Source of the DNA: Zeus faber
Taxonomy: Eukaryota > Chordata > Actinopteri > Zeiformes > Zeidae
Assembly (NCBI GenBank): GCA_960531495.1
Contig: OY482859.1
Coordinates: forward strand, 13,188,318 to 13,252,317
DNA: 64,000 nucleotides
Direction: 5' to 3'
Shown here: positions 11,447 to 23,652 of the stretch, piece after piece
How the letters are laid out: the number at the start of each line of letters is the position of its first letter
Position numbering within the stretch: position 1 is the stretch's first letter
Notes under the pieces: model-generated
What the model saw: the letters and a program-made list of their open reading frames with translations, nothing else
What the model was told of the DNA's origin: nothing
The model's database searches: none
Made by a program: the position numbers and the translations under genes

Positions 11447-14067
11447 TTCGACCTGAGTGACATTTTGGTTTTTTTGCCCCCATTTTGCGGACCCCCAGGG
11501 GTGGGTTGTCGCTGAGCTAAAAACCTCTCACCATAAGCCACTTTTAGTATACTAAGCTATGTTTCTGTTGTTATGAGCAACCTTCATTCACGTCGGTGGA
11601 TTTGAATCGATATGAACATGGAAGGTTGTGGGTGTAGGCTCAGTCTCCGTTGTGGGGTAAGGCCTGTCCACAGAGCACTGTAGGTGTGGAATGCTATATG
11701 TAGCCTGCGTATCGACTCCCTTACGACACGCTGCGGACCACGGAGACCAGAGGCAGATCAATAGTAAAGCATTTACTTTGGCATCACAGCCTGAACACAG
11801 ACTCCCAGACAAACACAAGCCTGCTAATCCCCTCCTCCTCCTCCGTCACCCCACCTTCACAAAACAAAAGCTTGTGCCTGTACGCCGACGACACCCGATT
11901 AATACTCTAGGAAAATAGAATAGATTCAACGCATACAATGGGGTTTATTTACACACAACGCTGTACAACCCCGGAGGTTTTGCATTAATTATATTTTGGG
12001 GAAGTCCCACACAGTGATGGAGGGATGTGACCAACATTTCTTCGTGTATGTGCGGTTTTGCGCTTCCCACTTGAGGATGTTGTAATAAATGCGTTTGGAT
12101 TCACTCGCTGTGCTCGTCGTGGTTTTCAGTGCATGAAGACTGAGACAGAAAACTCCAGTTGGCTCAGAAATTAAGGAGTGTAATTGTATCATTCTCAGAC
12201 GATATTTTTCATTTTATTATATTTATTTATTTTAACTCCACGTGCCTTCCGACAGAGTGAGAGTGACTTCCATTCAGTGTCACCTGGGCTATTTTTTCCC
12301 CCTCTCTTTCCAATTGTGTGTCCAATTCTATTTTCAAATTATGTGGAATTGAAATTGGTTTGACCCCCCACTGCTGCCCTAGAAACCTTAAAGGACATGT
12401 GTGTGTGTGTCTGTGTGTGTGTGTGTGTGTGTCTGTGTGTACGTGTGTGTGCGTGTGTGCGCTCAAGCTTATTTGTTGTTGGAGATTGAGCGAAAAAAAA
12501 AAAAAAATGAAAAACAAGAATTATGGCTGACAAAATTCTAATGAAAATGTCATAATATCACAGTGAATGTTGACATCACATTTGAACTAGAAAATTTCAC
12601 TAATTGTGAATAAAAAATGGTCCGATACCGTTGCATTTGACACTTTATGGCAGTGTGAAAATTTCAATGCAGTATAAATGCAGAATAAATTACTGCCTAA
12701 AATTTGATTTTTATAGCTTTGAAATGATTTAAAATTAAAATTAGAGTGTGTATATATATTTAATTAAAATGTATATATTACGATTTATATTATTATTAAA
12801 ATGATATTAGAAATGCTAAAATGACCTTATATCTCACCAATCATCAATCACAGATTTTATTTGAATAAATACTTTTTCAATTTGTTACATTTGTTTAAAT
12901 AAAAATGCAAGGATACAACGCTCTGCAATTGAAATCCTCCGATGTCGATAAAGTGTCGCAAACGCAACTATTGAATTCCATTTTCCTCTTTTAAGACAGG
13001 AACGAGATTGCATTGACATTTCATACGTCACATTTTCCATTGAATTTTGCCGTCCGTGGTCCTCTCCTTCCAGCGAAGGAGGATCAATAATGCTTCTTTT
13101 TTAATACTTTCTTCTCTCAATCTCTCCCTCTCACTCTCTGCGTCCGTCTTTATTCGGGGACGATGTGTTAGTGGGACAGGCCAGTGGGGAGGCAGTGGGT
13201 AATTGGAAGTAATTCCATTACAGATGCGTTTGAGTCAGCGGGCAGACAGCAGCAGCAGCAGCAGCAGCATCCTGCTTTATGCTCTGTGTGCCAACCCACT
13301 CTGCTCGCACAAACCTGTAAAATCACACAGAATTTATGCTTAAAACTATGTAGCGAGGTATTCTGGTTGCTCCACCGGTAGGCTGTTGTGGTTAACAAGT
13401 ATGTGGGTGAAGCAAATTCATCCATCCTTCCGTCAAATATTTTGGTTGTAAGGCTCTAAGTGCAAAAGACATTATCTTCTGGCATCTGTCCCCAAAGGCA
13501 ATACTACCCCCACTTGTCCTTTATTTCCTAAAGTATCTCTCTCTCCCCCTCTCCCCCCCCCCCCCCCCTCTCTCTCCCCCTGTGTGCAGCGAAAACATCC
13601 TTCCTCCCAAGAGGGAACGTCTTCATTCTTCCACACACGATCTCAGAGAAATATTATCTTCCATGCATCATAATTATCAACCATCGCCATCATCTCAACG
13701 ATTATTACCAGTGATGGAGACGACTTGTTTGTTTATCTTGTGTGGTTTGGCTTGCCTGGTGGATGTGTTGTGTTGTTGTTTTGTGGAGCAGCTGGAAGCC
13801 CCCCTCCCTCCCTCCCTCCCTCCTCCTCCCCCTCTCGCTGTGACAGCTCATCCATTCCAGTTAGACCAGCGGGCCGGGGCCGCCGTCCTGTCCGTAATTG
13901 CCTCTGAAATGAATTACTTGGCAGAGACTGAGACTGAGACTGAGGGGAGGGGGGAGGGAGGGAGGGAGGGAGGGAAGGAGGGGGAGGAAATTGTAATTGA
14001 ACTGCCCCCCCCCACATGCTCCCCCATGCCTCAAGTTATTACATCTGCAGTGCAGAAACGACATTTT

Positions 14068-14113
<46 letters not shown>

Positions 14114-14932
14114 ACCAATTCATCCCCTCCCCCACCCACCAACTGGCCTTAGCCGAGGACCAAATTGATAAGAGGGTGATTTCGGAGATTGATTGTTCGC
14201 GGGCACATGCGCATTTGAGGGCGACACACTGCTCAGCTCAGAGACAAATACAAACACACACACGCAGACACACACTGCAGACACAACTCTGCTTTTTGAG
14301 GTTGCCCTTTAGCCGGCCTTGGTGTATTGCTCTCTAAACTGGCGGGAGCAAACCTAGCCCTGGTTACCCAAATACCCAAAACACACACACACAGCCAAGC
14401 ACCGTTATTAATAACCTTCCTGTTGGCGGCCTGTTGACAGTCCAAAAGCTGGCTGGATCATAGACTGCAGATTCCTCTGTGTGTGTGTGTGTGTGCGTGC
14501 GCGCGTGTGTGTGTGTGTGTGTGTGTGTGGTTGAAGGGGCATTTAAACTCAAAATGCACAACAATTATTTTAATTTGGGCACAATAATAAAGAGAAATCT
14601 CTCATCGGTCCTCCCTACTGCCAAACCTATTCATTGAAATACAGCACAGACAAACTGCTTTCTCTTGGCCCTTTAACCGTCAGATCATGGAAAAGGGAAG
14701 GGGGTGAGGGGGGTCGTTTTTTGGGATCCACCTATCAGTGTCCTGGCGCTGATGCAAAAATTCTCAAAATGATCACCGCACACAATAGCATCTATTTTGG
14801 TCCGTGCACTCACATTATCGCTCCACTTAGACCGACCCTCACTGGCTCCCCCTCTCTCTGTTTCTGTCTGTCTCTTTCCCCTCTGTCTCTGCTGCACACA
14901 CACACGCGCGCGTCGTGTCCCGCGTCCACAAC
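11447..14932. other. Intergenic region with microsatellites
   Basis: No supported gene. It holds TG/CA tracts (12398-12460, 14070-14116, 14478-14529), a (CAG)n run near 13247-13269, a C homopolymer near 13553-13568, and CCTC/GGGA tracts (13795-13830, 13940-13982). Long open frames here, such as the 251-codon one at 13582-14337, consist mainly of these repeats and lack splice or family support. The last few hundred bases are presumably promoter and 5' UTR of the APOBEC2 gene. Confidence 0.6.
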
Positions 14933-17900
14933 ATGACGGAGCGAGGCGGAAAGTTCAGTGCGAAAAAGAAGGAGAAAAAAGTGGAGGGCAAAGTGCAGGA
15001 GGAGAAGGAAAAAGGTATGAAAGACAAGGAGAAAGGGGCGAAAAAGCCTGATAAACAGGGGAAGAAGCCGGAGAACCCTGTCCCCGAAGTGCCCAAGGCA
15101 GAAGAGAAGAAGGAAGAGGATGGAGGAACCGTGGAAGGAGCGGAAGCCCGCAAGACGGAGGAGAACGGAGACTTTAAGCCCATAGAGCTCCCACCATTTG
15201 AAATCGTCACAGGGTGGGTAAGATCCAGGAGGACTCATAGAGTATGATCTGGCACTCATAGTGTATGATGTAGGACTCAGTATGATCTCGGACTTGGTTA
15301 GATCTAGGAGGACTCATGGTATGATCTACGACTTATAGGTATGATCTTGGACTCAAAGGGTAAGATCTAGGAGGACACAGGGTATGATCTAGGACTCATA
15401 GGGTATGATGATCTAGGACTCATCAGGTAAGTTCTAGGAGGACTCAGGGTATGATGATCTAGGACTCGTCAGGTAGGTTCTAGGAGGACTCATAGGGTAT
15501 CAACTCATTGGTAATATCTAGGACTCAGGTAAGATTTAGGACTCAAGGTTAAACCCAAAACTCATGAGGTAAGATCTAGTACTCATTGGGAAAGCTTTAG
15601 GACCCATAGGGTAAGATCTAGTACTCATGAGGTAGGATCTATGACTCATAGGGTAAGATCCAAGACTCATTGGGTTAGGTTTAGGACTCTCAGGGTAAGA
15701 TCTAGGAATCATAGGGTAGGATTTAGGACTCAGGTTTAGATCTATTACTCATAGCGTAGATCCAAGACTCATGGGGTTAGATCGAAGGTTCATAGGGTAG
15801 GATCTTGGACTCGTAGGGTTAGGTCTAGATCTCATCGATTATTTCAAGTTTTTCCTTTGTCACCCCATTTCACACTCCATCTTCATCCTCGTTCTGTGTT
15901 TATATGGCTGTTTTGTAGATGCAGATTTTGCATTTTAACTTTTTGGGAGTCAATTTGTTCCCGGATATGAATGATGAATGCTAAGACTAATGGCTTGCAC
16001 CAGCTGTCCTTCCTAATCCTGCAGTAAGAATAAAGATGAGTCACAGAGTCCACACAGAAACCAAAGCCCGTCTATGTGGCTTTTTTCAAAGGGATCTGTT
16101 TCTCGAGTAAACTAAATGACTATATGTAGAATCCCTATAGTTATCTGTTGATACTATGTTGATAGTTTAACCAACCCCCAAAAATAGGACTGTGCTTAGT
16201 GACTATTATAGCCGCCGAGGATGGAGTTTCCAGCATATCAACAAAGCAAAGGGCGTTTGGGGAGCCGAGAATGTTTCCAGAAGAATCCGTTTACTTAGGG
16301 ATTAAAAGCTACAGTTGTCTTGTCAGCTCCCTCTCATCATAGTCTACCAGCATTTTTTTTTTAATTTGCCTGCCATTTACTTGTTTTTTTTGTTCATTTG
16401 TTGTGGCATTTTTATCATGACAAAGATTGGTAATTTCTTTATCACTCAAGCATAACATTTAACAAATTTGGGTCTGGATGGACACAATGGTCAGTGGATG
16501 ACTGCTTCTCATTTCAATCTGAAACCTAAATGAAGAACTGATTGGGAATGGCAGATCATTTGGAAGGCTCTGGAAGTTTATTTCTGCTCAAATCAGAAAG
16601 TAAGATCCCATTCCAGGATTTTGAGTCTACCATAGGGATTTGGTAATTAGTACAACCAAGAGGTCCGACTGATGGGTGACATCAGCTGAATAACTGTACG
16701 GCTGGCGCAAAAGCACGGCAGGTCTTTCACTTTCAGAACCTGGAATCTTCCCCCTCTTTATATTTTCCTTATATTTTTCTCAGGTTGCTGGTGGTGTCTG
16801 GACAAAGCGGGCAGAGCTAAGTCCGTTTGATAGAACTGAGAGCAAATTAGGTTTCACAATATTATTTCTCATTTTCAACACCCAGGGAACGAATGAGCCC
16901 GTTCTACTTTAAGTTCCAGTTCAGGAATGTGGAGTACTCGTCAGGACGGAACAAGACCCTGCTGTGCTTCCGAGTGGACCTTCCGGGGAGCGCCACGGAG
17001 CCTCTGATGGGCTACATGGAGGACGAGCACACCACGGCCCACGCCGAGGAGGCCTTCTTCCAACAGGTGATTTTTAAGAGCAAGCAGCCACTAAGACCAA
17101 TGCAACGAAGTAGGACGACTGAAAACGATCGTTATTTAATGATCCTTTTCAGTTGTCCTCCTTCATTAGAGAAAATACAATTATTCTGTTGATTCTCCTC
17201 CTCTCTGCCACCATGGGCCAACCCTAACCCAAACCCTAACCCTGGACTCGAGGATGTGTAGACATACAGTACATTCCCCGGGGGAATGGAATGTGCGTTC
17301 TACTTACCCTGTTGCTGCATGGAGCTCTCTCCTAGACAGTCGTCCGGGGACCTGAGCCCCCTCCCTGCCCTACCTAGTTCCTTTGCGTTGACCTACACTT
17401 AAGCAGGTCCCCGGGACCGCCAGAGGATTCCCTGCAATGAATCAAACGATCGTACAGGTGAAACAAACTCCTTCCAAAAAATAAAATGAAAAAGAATATA
17501 CCTCCTACACTCAAGAGATATTACTTGATCTGTCTGGGACCTCCCCCCACCAACAGTGTCCTCAAATCCAAAACCTGAAAAATGATACAAAAGCAAAAAA
17601 AGAGAATAAATGTGTGCGTGCTAGTGCACCCGGAGTCACATGACTATCAATAACCTACGCCAAACATAAAAACCTAATCCTAACCCTAACCCTTACTCTG
17701 ACCACGCCCAAAATGCAATAATAAATCATTTGACAACTATTAAAACATTACCAGGAGGACTTGGTGTGCCAGTGCCCCAAGGATCCTTTGATGCACATAA
17801 AATTCAATCCAAGCACTTCTGACTGGATCCACCCACTTCCTCCTCCATTATTATTTATTTTTTAGGTTTACGCTTATCGTTATTATTGTTATGTCTGATC

Positions 17901-18557
17901 TATGTATGATTAAGTTTTATCTTTATTTTTGTTTGTATTTTTCTTTATCCTTAGGGTTATTATATATTACCTTTTTTTTTTTTATTGTTCATTGATTACT
18001 TTTTAGGTTTATTTCAGGTTTAAATTTATTACAACAATTTGGGTTTCTATATTGATGAATTGCTATATTGCTATAATTGTCTGGTTAACTTTTAGGTTTT
18101 TTGTATATTGACTATTAATATTTTGATTATTTTTGATATATCTATCCAACTATCCATCTATCAATCTACCTATCTATCCATCCATCCATCCATCCATCCA
18201 CCATTCCAGGTCCTCCCGAAATACAGCCCCTCCCAGGAGTGTGAGGTCACATGGTACGTGTCGTGCAGTCCCTGCACCACCTGCGCCACCAGGTTGTCCA
18301 ACATCCTCCGTCAGCACAATAAGCTCCGTCTCTCCATCTTCTGCTCCCGCCTCCTGGACTGGGAGGAGCCGGAGGTCGAGGACGGCCTGAAGGCCCTGGC
18401 AGCCGCCGGCGGCAAGCTGAGGATGATGAAGCCGGCCGACTTCCTCCACGTGTGGGAGACCTACGTGGAGAAGGATGAAGAGGGCTTCACCCCCTGGGAC
18501 GACTGCCAGGACAACTATGAGTACTATGTGGAGAAGCTGGCCGGAGTCCTCAAGTAG
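14933..18557 (+). CDS. apobec2: APOBEC2 (AID/APOBEC-family zinc-dependent deaminase)
   Basis: Three coding exons: 14933-15213, 16886-17066 and 18210-18557, giving 269 residues in frame. The body matches APOBEC2 closely: IELPPFEIVTGER at the exon 1/2 join, then FKFQFRNVEYSSGRNKT. The zinc site is complete: His146 and Glu148 in HAEEAFF, and Cys176 and Cys179 in SPCTTC. The family tail follows (WEEPE, LRMMKPADF, then YYVEKLAGVLK). APOBEC2 is a striated-muscle protein for which no clear deaminase activity is established. Odd point: about 85 N-terminal residues are a Lys/Glu-rich, low-complexity stretch, longer than the acidic N terminus of mammalian APOBEC2. Fish often keep two copies (a and b); I cannot say which this is. 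The ATG at 14933 is the first in-frame Met of the exon. Confidence 0.95.
15214..15835. repeat. Minisatellite in APOBEC2 intron 1
   Basis: Dozens of diverged units of about 20-25 bases built on GATCTAGGACTCATAGGGTA, starting directly at the exon 1 donor. Units vary in length (some carry AGGAGGACTC). The first unit overlaps the 5' splice region (GTGGGTAAGATC). Confidence 0.9.
17210..17720. repeat. Telomere-like CCCTAA words in intron 2
   Basis: Short clusters of CCCTAACCC-type words occur at about 17219-17243 and 17670-17696, within APOBEC2 intron 2. They are too short to be a telomere relic and are likely repeat-derived. Confidence 0.4.
18134..18203. repeat. (CTAT)n/(CATC)n microsatellite at splice acceptor
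   Basis: Degenerate CTAT then perfect CATC units end about six bases before the exon 3 acceptor (CCATTCCAG). They take the place of an ordinary polypyrimidine tract. Confidence 0.85.
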
Positions 18558-19902
18558 GAACCAGGGGGCAGGGGGTCCATCAGGTCCATCAGTACAGTGA
18601 TTGTCAACCACTGTGCCGCCACACACTAATCACAGCTCACTAATCCTAATGTAAATTAGCTTTTGTGTTGCAAGATCAAAGTTGCAAGGCTGTACTGAGC
18701 CATCTCATTTATCAGTTCCAGCCAGAACAGCAGCTCTGTGTTCATCAGCACAAGTTTCACTCTGAAAGGGAGATCATGCATGAAAGGTTTGAGATTCTCT
18801 TCTTGTCAAATCACTCAGTAAAATGAGTCGCTGGGTTTCTTTCATTTTGTTCTTTTTTTTTCATTTGGTTCAGTTGGTGTAATGCACAGCGAGCGAGGGA
18901 AGACTTCCTGGTGAACAAGAGCAGGAGGAGTTTGCTTGGCTCTGAGTCTTGAATGGAATTCCCACAAGAATCATTTAATTCTGTCAGAATTATTTATTTT
19001 GTTGGAATGCAAAGAGTAAATCAGTCACATTCGATATGAATTATGCCAAATAACTTGGCCTACTTTTTTGCCTTGGACTTTTCTTTTACTCTTTTGCCGG
19101 AGTGACTCCCGACTCCCAAGTAATTTAAAAGATTTGTCGGCTACGAACAAATCGTCCGCAGGTCTTGCATCACTAACTTTTCGTAGGCCATAATAAGGAG
19201 CATAGTTCTATAGGTTTATGACAATTTGTGATGTTTTTAATGGTTACCAGGATAGTGATGTGCGGTGGGATTATTCAATTGTAAAAAGTGTGCCATGGCA
19301 GAACAGAGGTTGGGAAACACTCCATTAGTTGGCTGCATGCTGTTTTAGTGAAGGTCAATAAAATGCTTTTCATGGTAGGTTTTGACTAGATCATTCCTGT
19401 TTTGTTTGTTTATTTCAAGTTTCCCCCCACCACCCGCAGTTGTGTTGTCACTATCTTATAATAGATACAATCATTGCATTAACTAAGTCCATTAAAGCAG
19501 TCCATTGAAGTGCAGGGATTTTTTTTTTAAAGAAAGCAATATTGCGGATTCCCACTTTAATTAGGCATTTTCAAGGTAATTGCTAAGTGTGTATTTTAAA
19601 AGGTAAAATAATGAGGTGTTATATGTAGTAAGCAATATTTGACATAATATCATACTTGTCTTTATAGAAAAAGAAAATCAAAGCATATTAACGTGGTGTG
19701 TTGGAAAATGAATCTGCTGCTACCTGGTGGTAATTTTAAGAACTACATATCATCTACATATTTGGTACTTTGACTGCTGATAACTCACAACAAACTAAAA
19801 ACATGAGCAAAAAACAGTTCACTGATACTGAGAAACTGTAAATTAGGAATCTGTACACAATATTAAAAGCTAATAATCTGTCAAACGGATCGTCGATTAG
19901 CG
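18558..19902. other. Intergenic: APOBEC2 / Ig receptor 3' ends
   Basis: The two genes converge here, so both 3' UTRs lie in this interval. Copy 2 of the GACTC-rich repeat occupies about 18870-19190 (TTTGCCGGAGTGACTCCCGA, then GAACAAATCGTCCGCAGGTC). No other gene is seen. Confidence 0.6.
18870..19190. repeat. Dispersed GACTC-rich repeat, copy 2
   Basis: Shares CAGTTGGTGTAA, GTAAATCAGTCACATTC, GAATTATGCCAAAT and TTTTGCCGGAGTGACTC with the copy at 43967-44605, in the same order, so the two are one dispersed element. Confidence 0.65.
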
Positions 19903-22900
19903 TCAGTGCTTGAAGGACAGCAGTTCACCGTCGTTGCTTGGAGTGTTGAGGTTCTCAGATGTCACGGCTGGAGACAGAATGAGATGGAGGTAAGATAAAG
20001 ATCATATATATGTGTGTGTGTGCTGTTATGGAGCAGGTGATGGCTACACCATCATAGAGGGTGATTCCTAAAAAAAGCAGTCGTGGTGTTATTACCTTGG
20101 TCCTCTGGTGGACTGATCGGAAGAGGTGTAGACTCATCGCAAATCATGCCGTTCCCATCCCCATCTTCAGGTTAACAAAAATAAACACTATCACTATATA
20201 TACTATATCACTATTTTTTGTTAATATAATGTGTATGTGTGTATGTGCATATATCCAAGTGAAACACTTATTACTTACTTATATATTCAGAGATAATTAA
20301 GTACATTTGTGTTAAATTGAAACCACTGAAGTTGCATTTAGTCTGATAGACGTTGTATTTACTGTGCTATATGTAAATATATAAAATAGATCAATTAAAT
20401 AAATATAATATAGAATATATGATGATTAATTTTCTTAATATCCTTTATATCCTGTCAGTCATGTACCTTTAATCAATGCAGCCATCGCTTCCTCAGTGAT
20501 ATATTCCACCAGCGGACATGGAGCATCTTTAGGGGGCGGAGGACACAAGTTTAATCCTAATAACTACGACATTTTACCACCAAACCTCCTTAGCAGGGGT
20601 TTTGTTTGTATTTTGACCAATTGACTTTCCGCTCAAATGTATGTTACAGGACAAAGACAAAAAAAAAAAACCCCCACAACGCACCATCGCGTGCCTTGAG
20701 CTCGGCCATGGTGAGGAACAGGTTGGGCTCCTCTGGCTTCTCATCGCTCGGGGCTGTGAAAACCATCAACGATTTCCTCAGACAACAGCGTGGTTTCATG
20801 TGAAATGTTCAGGATGTGGCAGTTTGGCTTAGGGGTTTCACGTTTACATAAAAAAAAACAAAAAACAAAAAAAAAAAAAAAAAACAACCTCTCTACCACA
20901 AACCTGGTTTCCGTGTCACTCTCAGCACGATGCACCCGAGGAAGACGGCGATGATGCCAAAGAAGAGGCACCCGGAGACGGCGAGCAGCACCCGCCTCTT
21001 CAGAACTAGGAGGAGGGAGAGACGCGCAAACTGATGGATTGAGGTTTATCAGATACATCGTACGAGGCTCTAACAATTTAAAAACGACGCCCATTTTAGA
21101 CAATTTAAGACAACGTCGATTTAAGATTTTGGACAATTTAAGATTACGTCGATTTAAGATTTTGGACAATTGATGTTACATCCATTTAGGATTTTAGACA
21201 ATTTAAGATTACATCAATTTTAGATCTTAGACATTTTAAGATTACATCAATTTTAGATTTTAGACAATTTAAATCACATCCATTTTGGATTTTATACCAT
21301 TTAAGGTCATCATTTAGGACAAATTGAATACCCGTGCAATAATAATAGTTAACCAACAAGAGTCTAAATTTGTAGTATTTCATAATTGATAATTGAAATG
21401 ATGGATTTTTTTAATGTGTAATTTATATATTGCACATTAATATAATTATATCATTAAATTTTTATGAAATACTACTTCTTTTATTTACTATTTTTAACCC
21501 TAACAAAGAGGCAATATTTTGCACCAGTTTGTCTGTTTGTTTGTGAACAAAATCCTTCACTTTTTGTCTCAGAGACTAAAAATAGTAAGAGTAGCACATT
21601 TATTATCTCCTCTTAGGTTCCATGGTCAAAAACCTGAGTCTTGTATATGTTTTTAATAGGCAGGAGAGAGTAGACTATGTATGTTAAGGTCTAGATGGAG
21701 TATTATGTGTGCTTTATTTAAATACAAACTATGTTTTATGTCTATTTATATGTATTATAAGCTGTCATGTTTTATTGTCTGTCCTGTTTTTATTGTACGC
21801 TGTCGTTCCCCTGGCTGCACAACAAAGTTCCTAGCATGGACAATAAAGAGATTGAGTTGAATTGAATGAAGACTAGAGACAAGGACAAGTCGGAGTCCAT
21901 TGTCGTGTCCGAAACGATGCAGAATCCTTCAAAATGCAGATTTGAGGCTGAAGTCAACCTAGGTCGAGAAACCCAAGTTCCAACCCTGATGCCCCCAAAA
22001 TATAATAAAAAGATCAATGGGTGAACAGTATTAGACCGCATTAGAATACACAGTATTAGAACTCACGTAGGTTTTTGGTCTTGAAGAGCTGGCTGGGAGT
22101 GGAGTGGAGCGGCCGGGCGGAACGTCGCCCTTTGCAGGTGTACTGGCTCTGGTCCGGGTCGTTGTTGGGCGTCACTATGTGTTTGTCCGAGGACACCGGG
22201 AGCTCTTGGCCTTCTTTGATCCTGAATGTTTTGGGGGGCAATTTTTGGTGAGCATGTAGAAGAGAATGCTAGAGGATGTTGCTACATCCCCAGAGCCAAA
22301 GCTGAAGGTTCAGGGTCCTACCACGTGAAGTTCCAGGGGTCTTGGCTTCCCTTGACCTCACACTGGAGCACCAGGCTATCAGTGGAGAAGGCCTCGGACC
22401 AGCCGGTGAGCAGGGTTATCGAGGCCCACGGACGAACTTCAGACAGAAAAATAGTTTGGATTAGGTCCTTCTCTTCCAAATTCCATTGATTGGGTAGGTA
22501 GTGAAACAAAAATTACCTTCAACGCGAAGGTCCAGGGCCTCACTGAAATTCGTATGGAACATTGTTGTCCGGCCTCTTTCAGCGCGGCATTTATAGGAAC
22601 CGGTGTCTTCGGAGACGGCGGGCAAGATCAAATGAGTTTTCCCGCCGGAGGGGAGTTGGACTCCATCTTTGTACCAGAGGTATTCCCAGCCTACAGGTCC
22701 ATCAACCTTACATAGGAAGGACAATTGTTCCCCCACGTACATCTTCTCATGGCGAGGAGCAGGTATCAGCGCGACTGTGGGCATCTTATCTGAGGGGACG
22801 TAAAGACAACGTTTTCAACAATATGTCCAAAGGTGCCTCGTTCCTTGAGTTACCAACTTAACTCATGGCTCCTTGTAGAACTACTTCTGGAGAGCACATG

Positions 22901-23495
22901 ATCAAGGAAAAAGGAAAAATATAAATGTCTGTCTCAGCCTCTAAACCAGTGCTTCCCAACTATATTTTATATTTTTCTTCACAATGAAATAATCCCACCT
23001 CACACAACTGTCCTGCCGAAACACTCGGAACCAGGATTGTGCAGATACCTTAGGAGGGGCAGGTGCAAACACACAACCTGTATGTAATGTAAAATTGAAG
23101 TCTTTTGATTGAATGTCTGGATTATTTAACGAAAACATGTGCTAAATGTGTGAAAACTGCAAAGTGAACTGTCTGGCATAAGTGGCTTTGAACAACAGTT
23201 CTAGCTTTTTTGTTTGATGATGCATGTCGATCAATTCTGGATCCTTTTATGAAACATAGGGCTGTCTTCTATTTTTGCCTACATACATACTGTACATACA
23301 TACATACATACGTACATACATACATACATACGTGCATACAGTACATACATACATACATACATACATACATACATACATACATACATACATACATACATAC
23401 ATACATACATACGTGCATACAGTACATACATACATACATACGTACAGTACATACACAAATACATACATACATATGTGCATACATACATACATACA

Positions 23496-23526
<31 letters not shown>

Positions 23527-23621
23527 GTGCATACATACATATACTGTACACATACATACATATACTGTACACATACATACATACATACATACATACATAC
23601 ATACATACATACGTAAATACA

Positions 23622-23652
<31 letters not shown>

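Noticed and set aside
13582..14337. 251-codon plus-strand frame
   Set aside because: Mostly CCTC, GGGA and CACACA repeats; no family resemblance.
17219..17243. Interstitial telomere relic
   Set aside because: Only a few CCCTAA-like words, also seen in the MITE interiors; too short to call.
20467..20526. ITIM in the receptor tail
   Set aside because: The only tail tyrosine reads VEYITEE; the residue at Y+3 is Glu, not Leu/Val/Ile.
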